Assembly: GCA_963840725.1 (NCBI GenBank)
Contig: CAWIZY010000004.1
Coordinates: 186,001 to 250,000, forward strand
DNA from: CAVWDU01 sp963840725
Lineage (GTDB): Bacteria; Pseudomonadota; Gammaproteobacteria; Pseudomonadales; Halieaceae
Length of the DNA: 64,000 nt
Reading direction: 5' to 3'
Made by a program: the position numbers and the translations under genes. Below the pieces are notes generated by a model. It saw only the letters and a program-made list of their open reading frames with translations. It had not been told where the DNA came from and searched no databases. Each line of letters begins with the position of its first letter. Within the stretch, counting starts at the first letter, position 1. Positions 45,612 to 54,610 of the stretch are shown here, in pieces.

Positions 45612-46259
45612 CTACCCTGCGCTTGTGGAACAACTGGCCAGGCGAGATTCCGCGCCAGCACCGGTGGCACAAGCAACCAGCTTGCCTAACTCGCCGGTGA
45701 ACGCCCGTTTGATCGCCGCGTTTCTGCGCCGGCCATACATCCCCGTGAGGGTGCTCCCGTAGATAGAAAAGTAGCTCACAGCACCGATCAGCTGGTAGAG
45801 TGCGGCGAACACTTCTTCGTCAGATTTGCAGTTCCAGGCATCGAGGGAGCGGCCCATGGCCGTCAGCTCGTCGAGAAATCCGCGCAGCGGCCAGGCCCTG
45901 GCTGTGTCTTTGCGTGTGCCAACGTCCATGAGTTCACGCACCACCAGCCGAGTTCGAGTGCGCGCTGCCTCACTGGGTTGCTGCAAAGCATCAAACACCC
46001 GCTGGAGCTGCGCTTGTGCAGCGGTCTCGCGGCTTTTCGCGTCATCCAGCACCGCTTCGAACTCCCGGGCGATACCGGCGAGCACCGCGCCATAGAGCTT
46101 CTCTTTCGATGAAAAGTAGTGAAGAACAGCCTGCTTGGAATAACCAAGGACCTCAGCGATATGGGCAAGGCTGACGCCGTGGAAGCCACGTTCGGCGAAC
46201 AGCTCCGTCGCGATGGCCAGTGTACGGTCGCGGGTGGACGTGACGTCATTGGCGCCCAT
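45612..46259 (-). CDS. TetR-family transcriptional regulator
   Basis: The 215-residue protein has an N-terminal TetR helix-turn-helix: TRDRTLAIATELFAERGFHG, VSLAHIAEVLGYSKQAVLH, YFSSKEKLYGAVLAG. The C-terminal ligand domain is unassigned (a family with LRGFLDELTAMGRSLDAW and LIGAVSYFSIYG). The ATG at 46259 is only about 10 bases from the broken Rieske oxygenase fragment, so the native promoter region may have been lost. It probably once controlled the adjacent oxygenase or methyltransferase genes. Confidence 0.85.
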   Translation of the reverse strand: MGANDVTSTRDRTLAIATELFAERGFHGVSLAHIAEVLGYSKQAVLHYFSSKEKLYGAVLAGIAREFEAVLDDAKSRETAAQAQLQRVFDALQQPSEAARTRTRLVVRELMDVGTRKDTARAWPLRGFLDELTAMGRSLDAWNCKSDEEVFAALYQLIGAVSYFSIYGSTLTGMYGRRRNAAIKRAFTGELGKLVACATGAGAESRLASCSTSAG

Positions 46260-46270
46260 ATGACAATCCT

Positions 46271-47065
46271 CTCACTTGCCCCTATCACGCCTGGACCTAC
46301 GGAACAGACGGTCAGCTATTGGCGGCACCCCATTTCGAGCAGGGTTTCGGTGGACTCGACTAGGGCCAGCTGGGGCTCAAGCGATTTGACTGTGCCGGGC
46401 GCTTCGGCTTCATCTGGGTGGCCCTCAACCCGGAGGAAGGGCAGAGCATCGAGCAATCTCTGGCGCCCATAGCGGTAGATCTCGAATCCCTGGGTATCGC
46501 CAGCCTGCGGATCGTTAAACAGTCGGTAATACCCCAAGCGGCCAACTGGAAGCTCTTGATCGAAGGCGGACTGGAGGCTTACCACTTCAAGGTTGCGCAT
46601 CGTAATACGATCAGACCTTACTTCGAAAACAATCTGTCAACCTACCAGGTCTTCGGTGACCACATACACTCTGTGCTCCCGCGGACCACGCTTGCCGCCG
46701 CCAAACCAACAGACAGCAGTTTCCAGCTTCGCGATCACGCCAATATTGCCTATTGGCTCGCGCCGAACGCCCAGATGCTGGTGCAGCAGGACCATATAGT
46801 ATGGATGCAGACGGGCCCAGTGAGCCCAACCGAGACCGGTATGCGCCTTGTGACACTCGCGCCGGCATCATCTCTTGCTGACAAGGAACACTGGGAAAAG
46901 AACCATCACATCACCCTGAAAACCCTGAGGGAGGACTTCGAGATCGGCACGCGGATTCAGGAGTCGGTCGGGTCGGGCATTGAGCAGACACTGATCTTCG
47001 GCCGTTTCGAGAGTGCGCTGAGCGCCTTCAACGATATCATTGAGCGGCATCTCCATGTGGCTTGA
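46271..47065 (+). pseudogene. Rieske ring-hydroxylating oxygenase alpha subunit, 5'-truncated with in-frame TAG
   Basis: One frame runs from TCPYHAWTYGTDGQLLAAP (second half of the Rieske Cys-x2-His site) through GFGGLD, a TAG at 46361-46363, and then GQLGLKRFDCAGRFGFIWV. The catalytic domain follows to HLHVA (VKQSVIPQAANWKLLIEGG, LEAYHFKVAHRNTIRPYF with the mononuclear-iron His residues). The first Rieske Cys-x-His and everything upstream are absent because the TetR gene abuts the break. This is a relic of an aromatic- or sterol-type oxygenase. Without the TAG an N-terminally truncated protein would still lack a complete cluster. Confidence 0.78.
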
Positions 47066-47080
47066 CGTGAATCGAACGCC

Positions 47081-47260
47081 GTGCAGCCACTGAAAAGTAG
47101 CGCGCCTCTAACTGTCTACCTCGACATAAAAAGCCCGTGTGGCTTCTTGGCCTGCCGACCCACACTGGCGCCAGAAGCTCAACCGGGACTCGCGTTCGAT
47201 TGGCGTCCGCTCACCCTTTGATATAAGAGGAGGCTATCGGATAAGGACTTCGCCAGCTGA
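47081..47260 (+). pseudogene. DsbA-family / 2-hydroxychromene-carboxylate isomerase remnant
   Basis: From GTG 47081 the frame reads MQPLKSSAPLTVYLDIKSPC, then FLACRPTLAPEAQPG and LAFDWRPLTL, then a TGA. A one-base shift would allow LDIRGGYRI. The SPxxFLA...PTLALE...WRPL pattern is the N-terminal thioredoxin-fold strand set of this family, often found beside Rieske oxygenases in aromatic catabolism. The rest is gone. It supports a lost degradation operon starting at the broken oxygenase. Confidence 0.5.
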
Positions 47261-47320
47261 TCCGGCAGATGTTTCGCTAACACAAGCCAGTCACTCGCAG
47301 GCCAAACCCTGACCAGCCGC

Positions 47321-47893
47321 TTAACTTCCATCAGCCGCGAGGTAGGCCTTGGCAAAAGCGATGGCCTGTTCTGGTTTAAGCGCTATCAACTCAGCTTCCG
47401 CGCTCGCAGCGTCGATATCCCACCCATCCTGTAACACTCGTCCTATCATCCAGACTGCCGCCGCCCGTGTCGCAGAGCCGCAGTGTATGTACACAGGCTG
47501 ATTGTCCCGGTTGCTGACGGTCGCCAGAAAGCTTTCGATTACAGCGGGGCTGACCGTATCGGAGTCAAGCGGCAGATGGACATACTGCAATCCCAGCTGT
47601 TCGGCGGCAGTGCGACCTGCCTGCACATCTACACGGTCTTCGCTGGCCAATCGCAGGTTAATCACCGAGGCAAACCCCGCGTCCTTTAATGCGACAAACG
47701 CGGACGCTTGCGTGGCTCCTCCAAACCCCACAACCGGGCCGCCATATCCGGAGGCTCCAGTCAGACGAGAGAAATTTTCAATGCCGGGGATTTCCATCTT
47801 CACCACCTCATCAGACATTGGGCCACCAGCCAAAACCAGGCGGCCCTGAAAAGTGGCAATAATAACAGCAAGGACCAGGATTTGGAGCTTCAT
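47321..47893 (-). CDS. Secreted DSP/PTP-like phosphatase family protein (C-x4-R)
   Basis: The 190-residue protein has GGAGGT upstream of the ATG and a signal peptide ending near ALAGG. The fold resembles the DSP-like/beta-lactamase-hydrolase-associated group: FSRLTGASGYGGPVVGFGGA, GFASVINLRLASEDRVD, LQYVHLPLDSDTVSPAVIE, and the active loop VYIHCGSATRAAAVW with Cys138 and Arg143. Spacing is C-x4-R, as in that subgroup, rather than the classical C-x5-R. Exported, substrate unknown. Confidence 0.75.
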   Translation of the reverse strand: MKLQILVLAVIIATFQGRLVLAGGPMSDEVVKMEIPGIENFSRLTGASGYGGPVVGFGGATQASAFVALKDAGFASVINLRLASEDRVDVQAGRTAAEQLGLQYVHLPLDSDTVSPAVIESFLATVSNRDNQPVYIHCGSATRAAAVWMIGRVLQDGWDIDAASAEAELIALKPEQAIAFAKAYLAADGS

Positions 47894-48045
47894 AGTGTCG
47901 ACCTCCAGCTAATGACTTTTCTCACAGCTCTCTAAGCTCACAGCTCATACAGCTCACAAGTGGGCAGCGAGTAGACCCGACTCCCGGCCTGCAGGACTCG
48001 CAGGCTACTCGCTTCACAGTGGAGGCACTCGCTGCTTCAGTCCGG

Positions 48046-49374
48046 CTAGCCTACCCTGCCCTTCATGGTGGGAATCTTTTCGAGCTTCCTGGTCTCAGCC
48101 GCATCTTCAAGTAGCTCTTTTCCTGCCTGCGCCAGGAACTCCGGTGCAGCCCACTCTTCAACGTTGAAGTCGTTGTTGATGTAGCCATGCTTGAGCATGA
48201 AGTCCTTACCGATACCGACCATCGCCATATTCTGGGCCGACAAGTTAGGCACCATATCTACATGCTTGATGCCCTGGTAAGTATCTTCCTCATCCAGGTA
48301 ATACGTCTGTTTATTCAGAATCGCAGACGCTGCCCGCTTATGCTGATTGGCCCAGCGCCCGACCCTTATCATCCCTTTCATAAACGCGACCACCAGTTCC
48401 GGGTGTTCCTTGGCCATGACGTCTGTGCAGGTAATGATGGCCGGAATATTGGCCACTTGCAGTCGCCAGTCCGGATACCGGGACAGATCTTCGATGGCAA
48501 CCATTTGACCCGTGGCTTCCTGTATATGCTGAAACACATTGCTTTGCGAATAAATCGCATCGACCTTACCCTCAAGCAGCGCTGTCTCCAGAGGCCGGAA
48601 GGCCAGATCGCGCTTGTGATCACGCTTCAACTGCCACCAGGTCGGGTTGACCATCGGCGTTAACATATCGGGATCGTCATACCAGTCGTCCGGATAAGGA
48701 AAATCGACCAGCTTGATGTCCTTTTCCGACATGTCGTTCATTCTCAGCATCGCCAGAATCGCCTGGTGCTCCTGAATACGCCACCAGTCGTTCTTAAGTG
48801 TATTCATACTCTTGGTAATACCGATGCGCTTGCCTTTCAAGTCACTCATTTTGAAAATGTCATCATTAGCGCGCACCATCATGCACCCGCCTTCATAGGG
48901 CACATGGGTCAAGCCAAGCATGCGGGTTCTGCGGTAATCTGCGTGAACATGTATCGGTGGAAACAGACCGCCGAAGCGGATGAGATTGTCCTGGTTATGA
49001 ATATAATGCGGATACCAATCGGTTTCCGGTCGCGAGCGGAAATAGGCAAATTCGACGCCTATTTTGGCAAACTCCTCATTCGTCCAGCCTAACTCCTGAT
49101 CCACATTGCTGGCCGAAATGAGTGGACAGTTAGTATAATACACCTCATTCCAGTCAAGGCTGATCGTCGTGGTCATTTTGCCATCGACTTCCTTTTTCAC
49201 CGCTCTGCTAGCGGTAGCTGCAGCTGCGGGCGCAGAGCCAAGACCCGCACCCAGTGCTGCAACCCCGCCCGCCGCCAGCCCCGCATTGATGACAAAACTG
49301 CGGCGAGACTCCACAGAAGACTCCTCGTCTGCCACACTGTCTGTCGCCCCATTACCTACTTTATTGTCGTCCAC
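48046..49374 (-). CDS. Tat-exported DszB-like protein (aryl-sulfinate desulfinase / SsuA-like fold)
   Basis: The 442-residue protein starts at GTG 49374, five or six bases after AAGGAGG. It has a twin-arginine signal (ESRRSFVINAGLAAGG). The mature part matches 2'-hydroxybiphenyl-2-sulfinate desulfinase (DszB) along its length: YYTNCPLISASN, LIRFGGLFPPI, RRTRMLGLTHVP, LKGKRIGITKSM, VDAIYSQSNVF, WAAPEFLAQAG. The three DszB catalytic residues align: Cys83 (Cys27 in DszB), His123 (His60) and Arg133 (Arg70), with the same 10-residue His-Arg spacing. DszB cleaves a C-S bond releasing sulfite; the fold is shared with sulfonate-binding proteins. Export by Tat is unusual for a DszB. Divergent from the AraC gene, which probably regulates it. 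Confidence 0.8.
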   Translation of the reverse strand: MDDNKVGNGATDSVADEESSVESRRSFVINAGLAAGGVAALGAGLGSAPAAAATASRAVKKEVDGKMTTTISLDWNEVYYTNCPLISASNVDQELGWTNEEFAKIGVEFAYFRSRPETDWYPHYIHNQDNLIRFGGLFPPIHVHADYRRTRMLGLTHVPYEGGCMMVRANDDIFKMSDLKGKRIGITKSMNTLKNDWWRIQEHQAILAMLRMNDMSEKDIKLVDFPYPDDWYDDPDMLTPMVNPTWWQLKRDHKRDLAFRPLETALLEGKVDAIYSQSNVFQHIQEATGQMVAIEDLSRYPDWRLQVANIPAIITCTDVMAKEHPELVVAFMKGMIRVGRWANQHKRAASAILNKQTYYLDEEDTYQGIKHVDMVPNLSAQNMAMVGIGKDFMLKHGYINNDFNVEEWAAPEFLAQAGKELLEDAAETRKLEKIPTMKGRVG

Positions 49375-49586
49375 AAAAGCCTCCTTAAGACTTCATTCCT
49401 AGTTAGCCAACGCCTACAAATCAAACAGCGCCCACGCTTCCCGCAGGATTAAACGGAACCGCGTTCTCCCCTCCAGTATAAGTCTTAAGAAAAACTACAG
49501 TACTACATTTTTAGACATTGGCAATACATTTTCAGACAGCATAAGGTAAACTCTATGACCCAGATCAAAAAACCTGGAGACTTCCG
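49375..49586. promoter_or_regulatory. Divergent promoter region of DszB-like and AraC genes
   Basis: The 211-base spacer separates two outward-facing genes. The AT-rich stretch at 49490-49560 (CTACAGTACTACATTTTTAG and following) is suitable for overlapping promoters and AraC operators. No specific operator repeats could be fixed. Confidence 0.4.
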
Positions 49587-50636
49587 ATGAATAGTCCAAG
49601 CAGGCAACTGACACCACCCGCTGGCACCGTGCGTATCGCACCCGTAGCCTCGATTCCCCGGGTACTCGAACATCTGGGGTTTGATCCCGAGGCCACCCTC
49701 TCAGAAATGGGTTTTGATCTGGCGTTGTTTAAAAACCCGGAGAATGTCATTCCCTACGTCGCTCGCAACCGGCTACTGGAACAGTGCGCTGACAAAACCG
49801 GCTGCCGGCACTTCGGGCACCTGGTAGCCCGAAACAGCACGCCCTCTTCGTTCGGTATCGCCGGATGCCTTATCCAGCAAGCGCCAGATGTGGCAAGCGC
49901 ACTTAGAGCTTTCGTGCGCTACCTGCACTTACACGTCGACGGTGCAGTCAGCTACCTGGAAGAAAATAAGGCGTCCGCGTTCTTCGGTTACAGCATTACC
50001 TACCCTGGAGATGAGGAGACTGAGCAGGTCAGCCACGCAGCGGTTACGGCGATATTCAATACGTTGAGAAAATTATGCGGGGAGAAGTGGCAACCGACCG
50101 AAGTCTGCTTCACGCACAAAACCCCTGAAAACACGCGTCCGATGAGGCAGTATTTTAAAGCACCTTTACGTTACAACGCGGGCAGGAACGGGGTCGCATT
50201 TCCAATCGATTTGCTGCAGCTGCAGATGGCGGGGTCAGACCCTGAATTAGGGCTACTTCAGCAAGGCCAAATTGACCAGTTGGAGAAGCTCTACTCCGAT
50301 GATTTCGCTGAGCAAGTGCGACGGGTAACACATACCGCCGTACTCACACATCACGCTAACGCACCCCACGTTGCCCGACTATTTTCTATCCATCAACGAA
50401 CGCTCCATCGTCGTCTTAGAGAGTGTGACACCTGCTTCAGGGATATCCTGGATGACACCCGCTACGAGATCGCGTCACGCCTGCTGAGCGACTCGGCGCT
50501 GAAATTGGCTGATATCGCCAACACTCTGGACTACGCTGACGCCAGCGCGTTTGCACGAGCCTTTCAGCGACAGAGCGGCAAAGCCCCCTCACTGTGGCGA
50601 GAGGAGAATCACGTTGTACTGCAGAAACTCACTTAG
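49587..50636 (+). CDS. AraC-family regulator (OruR/ArgR-type N-domain)
   Basis: The 349-residue protein has TGGAGA before the ATG. The N-terminal ~190 residues match the Arabinose_bd-type sensing domain (PRVLEHLGFDPEATLSEMGF, GIAGCLIQQAPDVASALRAF, RYLHLHVDGAVSYLEEN). The C-terminus is a pair of AraC helix-turn-helix motifs: APHVARLFSIHQRTLHRRL and LADIANTLDYADASAFARAF. It is divergent from the DszB-like gene, a classic layout for activation of the neighbouring gene by a pathway compound. The same type often regulates lipid or aromatic catabolism. Confidence 0.85.
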   Translation: MNSPSRQLTPPAGTVRIAPVASIPRVLEHLGFDPEATLSEMGFDLALFKNPENVIPYVARNRLLEQCADKTGCRHFGHLVARNSTPSSFGIAGCLIQQAPDVASALRAFVRYLHLHVDGAVSYLEENKASAFFGYSITYPGDEETEQVSHAAVTAIFNTLRKLCGEKWQPTEVCFTHKTPENTRPMRQYFKAPLRYNAGRNGVAFPIDLLQLQMAGSDPELGLLQQGQIDQLEKLYSDDFAEQVRRVTHTAVLTHHANAPHVARLFSIHQRTLHRRLRECDTCFRDILDDTRYEIASRLLSDSALKLADIANTLDYADASAFARAFQRQSGKAPSLWREENHVVLQKLT

Positions 50637-50783
50637 CACTAGCCTGCTACTGGCGACTGCCCTTTTACGGCAACGCTTTATAGTCACTCAATACTGCCCT
50701 GGGACAGTGGTTCAACGACACCCGATTACGGCATCAAATGAAATTCACAGTGGACGGGCTGCGCACACTGAGATTCACGGGCA

Positions 50784-52680
50784 TCAGTCGGGCGTATACC
50801 AAATCGGCGAGCTATAAGCCCGTTCCTGCAGCGTAGCGGGAACATCGGTTGGCCGCTTGACGCCAAAGACCTTCGCATCATAAGTGGTCCAGCGCGGTGT
50901 CGGGATCTCCAGAACACGCACATAATAAAAGGCTCGCTGCGTGGCATCGAATGCTGGGTCCTGCCAGTGTGCTGAGAGATAGGCCGCACCGATCCCGTTG
51001 GTAAACGTGGCATCCTGCACGTTAACTGTGCTCCCCACCGACGGCAACTTGCCGTCGCCAAGTGGCTTACGGTTGCCTGACCAGGCCACATCGTAAACCC
51101 TCTCATGTGCCTTGCCAGCCGCGTCGGTCCAACCCTTTATTACCTGCACTCGGTCGAGGTTTGCCCCATCCGGATCGCGCAGCGCGCGAATCAACAGGCT
51201 CGGCACCTGCCCCGCAGTAGCAGCCCTCAGATCGCCACCCATCGGCACACCGTGTGCATAGCCGTACCTGGCAAAATCTGAGCGCTCAAGGTCGGCCTCC
51301 TCATAACCGAAGCCGGCGAAGACGCGCACGCGCAACCGCGTGCCCGTGGTGGCAAAAACTTCCTTGCGCTTCATCGCATCCCAAAGCGCCTCACGCGTAT
51401 TTTCGCGTGCCCATACGCCAGCCAGTCCGGCGGCGCCTGTCTCTCGCGCCAGCCGCTGGTCCTTGCGAGCGCGATCATCAGGTACACGCCCAACAATGAC
51501 TTCGTCAAAACGAATCGGGTCAGCCGTCGGCTCGAGTAAGGCCACCTTTCCAAAGAAGTTCTCTTCCGAGGTCGTCGCAAGTCCCGTATGCATATCGGTC
51601 GACCCGATCATGCCAAATTTGAAAGGATTGGCGCCGAGCTTGGTCTCATAGGCCAGACCACGCTTTAGCGCCTCGCGCGAATACTCGCGTGGCAGCATGT
51701 CCGGCTTATGCAGCGCTGGCCCAAAGCCGCCAACATCCCACGTCTCGAAGTTGGCAAACTCGTCATTAGGTGACAGCAACGGATGGGCCTCACCGTCGCC
51801 CTTTGGTTGAGTCGTTTCATAGATTGGCTCCCAACGCATGCGCCGCTCAGCATAGTCGCGATCGAGAGGCTGCTTGGAGGTGAGCGTGATGTCGTCAAAC
51901 ATCAGGCCATTCGACAGGTTACCATTGTGTGCAATGGCCAACATCTTACCGCCGGTCTTTTTCTCATAGTCCTCCATCCACTGCCAGAGATCCTCAGGAT
52001 CGCCGGTGTCGTAATACGAAAGCGGAATGATCTGGTCGGCCTTGTCCTTGCCGTCGCGGAACAAAACGTTGCGGTGCAGGTTGTTGCCGTCAGGACCGGA
52101 GGTCCACTCAAAGCCGATAATCGCAGTGAAGTGTCCGGGCTGGTTGAAATCTTCAGCCGTCCTAGTCATATAGTGCCAGGCAGTCTTGGCCATCTGCTGA
52201 TCACCTGCAAACGGATCCTCCAAGGCCTGCATCGCCGCAATCCAGGTATTGAAAGCGTCTGTCTCTTTGCCTGCCTTGATCATGTCATGGACTTTCTTGC
52301 CCCACGGGTTGGAAAGTACCGACGGATCGGATGTAGCGATCAGTGGCGCCAAACCCAGATTCTCAGCGTGGTCGGCAATAACCAGGAAGTCCAGCGGTCT
52401 CTTCAGCTTGACGGGCAAACCCTTATTGGACGTGACTTCCTCGCCGCGTGCTGCACGATAGGCCTCCTCGGGGTCCAACAATTGCACCCACCATGCCCGC
52501 GTCGGCCGAGTAAGAAGTGTGTAAGTGCGTGTCACCGAAGAACACCTGGTTGGGGAAGTCCTCTCCCGGGTATGGCGAGTATTTGACAGCTTGGTCGGTG
52601 GGTCCAGGCATTTCCTGAGCGATTGCTCCAGAGACGAGCAGCAAAGCGGTAAGGCTAGTAATGAAGTGCTTTCGTATCAT
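50784..52680 (-). pseudogene. DUF3604 exported protein, single frameshift
   Basis: From the ATG at 52680 (GGAG upstream) a signal peptide (SLTALLLVSGAIAQE) leads into FPNQVFFGDTHLHTSYSADA and GMVG. The frame is then lost near 52485. The next frame resumes LLDPEEAYRAARGEEV and continues to the end (LDFLVIADHAENLG, IIGFEWTSGPDGNNLHR, LAIAHNGNLSNGLMF, MIGSTDMHTGLATTSEE, SPIWYTPD). The product would be about 630 residues, paralogous to 36633-38588. All metal-ligand-like clusters are retained across the break, so a sequencing indel or a very recent mutation is likely. Confidence 0.8.
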
Positions 52681-53054
52681 GATACGACTCCAATGCACGG
52701 TCACAATAAACTGTACTGATACAACTAACCAAAGTATTCCACGGCGTCGCTAGCTTGTGATCCCCAGTCGACGCCAAACTTGGCCTACGGGCAACCGTGG
52801 TAAGCGCCAGCCCCCCGCTTTGCATCCAGCACTACCTGGTGATCATGGACGAGAGGGGCCCCAGTCACAATGTCTGCAATGCGGGCCGCCACTCCTCCGC
52901 CTGCCCCCCGGGTTGCCTTACATGTTGGTGCGTGATCTGTGGCGGGCCGGCATACGACATAATCGTTCGAGTGTTACTCCCGCCTGCCGTATGTCCACCG
53001 AAGTATCACTCTGGTAAAGTCTGGAGGACTCAGTAACGGAAAGGCAGTGACGCG
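52681..53054. other. Intergenic region between divergent DUF3604 and DUF1254 genes
   Basis: A 373-base spacer without a convincing gene. A minus-strand frame with APLVHDHQVVLDAKRGAG has some protein-like texture but is too short to assign. GGAAAGG near 53040 may be the ribosome-binding site of the next gene. Confidence 0.3.
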
Positions 53055-54530
53055 GTGAATAAGATCCCATGTCTGGCTGCGATTCTGGTGATGGCGATGG
53101 CCGCCACTCCCTGGATCGCGCAAGCTCGCGAGAAACCGATGGAACTGCAAGACGCCGACACCCGCATTGGCAGGGTGACATTTGAGAACGGTTACCCGAC
53201 GCAAAGCAGTGTGGACACGCTCTTTGACGCGATGGATTTTCAGCGTGCCACACAAGCCTACCTGTGGTCGCTTCCGGTGATGGGGTTTGCCCAGTGGCAT
53301 AACCAGCATGAAACCGTGTTCGGGGCCAGGGACACCGATTTGGTGTTCTATGCAAGCTACCGCGACAAGCTGGGGTTGCTGACCGCGAATGCGACAACGC
53401 CCTACATTCTTGGGTTTCCGAATCTGGCACGCACCGGACCGCTGGTGCTTGAGGTGCCGCCAGGACCGACGGCAGGCGGCATAGCAAGCTTGTGGCAGAT
53501 GGGCCTGAACGGTGAATTTGGCGAGGCGGGGCCGGACAAAGGGCAAGGAGACAAACTCCTGGTAGTGGGACCGGGGCAGTCCGTTGACGACGCCAAAGGT
53601 TATCGCGTCGTGCAGTCGCCCACTTTCATTGTATTCATAGGGCTGCGGATTCTCACACCCGATGCTGAAGAAGGTAAAGCGTTGCGCGAGGCCTTTCGCC
53701 TCTACCCCTATAGCAAAAGGAACAAACCCGGCGCGACAAACATCGTCTCTCCCGGCGGCAAGACCTGGAGCGGGACACAGCCGCGCGGCATGGCATACTG
53801 GAATCTATTGGCCGAAACGCTGGAGCGAGAGCCCGTGCGTGAACAAGACCGGGTGATGATGGCGATGCTGAAACCGCTTGGCATCGAGAAGGGCAAACCC
53901 TTTGCTCCGGACGCGCGTCAGATCGAGATACTGACCGAAGCCGCCTTTGTCGGCGAGGCAATGGCCCGCGCCAATGCTTATCGAAAACGGTTTGGCGGGA
54001 GGCAAATCTGGCCTGATCGGCAGTGGGAATTATCGCTCGCCTTTAAGCCCGGAGAAGAGCCGGATGATGCCACCTATCTCGACGAATATGCATCGTGGTT
54101 TTATGAGGCTGTGACAGCCGCACGGGCAATGGCCACCCAAACACCCGGTGTCGGTCAGACCTACCTGGAGGCCACGCGTGATGCAAATGGCAACTGGCTG
54201 GACGGTGGAAAGACCTACAGGCTGCGGGTCGGGGAGGATGTACCCGCGAAGCAGTTCTGGTCGGTCACGGCCTATGACAATGAGGATCGCATCTTCATCG
54301 ACAACCCGCATGAGATTGCCGATCGGTCGTCGCGGCAAGATTTGCGCCTTAACGAGGATGGATCTGCCGACATCTATTTCGGCCCCAAGGCGCCCGAAGG
54401 ATGGGAGGAGAATTGGGTACCGACTTTACCTGGGCGGGGATGGTTTGCCTACTTTCGGCTCTATGCCCCGCTTGAGCCCTGGTTCGACCGCAGCTGGAAG
54501 CTTGCCGATTTCGAGCTTGTTTCAGACTAA
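53055..54530 (+). CDS. DUF1254/DUF1214 exported protein
   Basis: The 491-residue protein starts at GTG 53055. The signal peptide ends AQA. DUF1254 (residues ~50-190): TQAYLWSLPVMGFAQWHN, DLVFYASYRDKLGLLTAN, TTPYILGFPNLARTGPLVLE. DUF1214 (residues ~320-480): GKTYRLRVGEDVPAKQFWSV, RIFIDNPHEIADRSSRQ, NWVPTLPGRGWFAYFRLY. Intact. These periplasmic domains are widespread in marine and environmental proteobacteria with no proven activity. It is followed by a second DUF1254-type gene 80 bases on. Confidence 0.88.
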   Translation: MNKIPCLAAILVMAMAATPWIAQAREKPMELQDADTRIGRVTFENGYPTQSSVDTLFDAMDFQRATQAYLWSLPVMGFAQWHNQHETVFGARDTDLVFYASYRDKLGLLTANATTPYILGFPNLARTGPLVLEVPPGPTAGGIASLWQMGLNGEFGEAGPDKGQGDKLLVVGPGQSVDDAKGYRVVQSPTFIVFIGLRILTPDAEEGKALREAFRLYPYSKRNKPGATNIVSPGGKTWSGTQPRGMAYWNLLAETLEREPVREQDRVMMAMLKPLGIEKGKPFAPDARQIEILTEAAFVGEAMARANAYRKRFGGRQIWPDRQWELSLAFKPGEEPDDATYLDEYASWFYEAVTAARAMATQTPGVGQTYLEATRDANGNWLDGGKTYRLRVGEDVPAKQFWSVTAYDNEDRIFIDNPHEIADRSSRQDLRLNEDGSADIYFGPKAPEGWEENWVPTLPGRGWFAYFRLYAPLEPWFDRSWKLADFELVSD

Positions 54531-54610
54531 AGGCATTACGGTAGAACGAACGCGTAGCCGGGTTGGCAACTGACGTGAACACCACTACAAACTACGTACA
54601 GGTAACAGTC

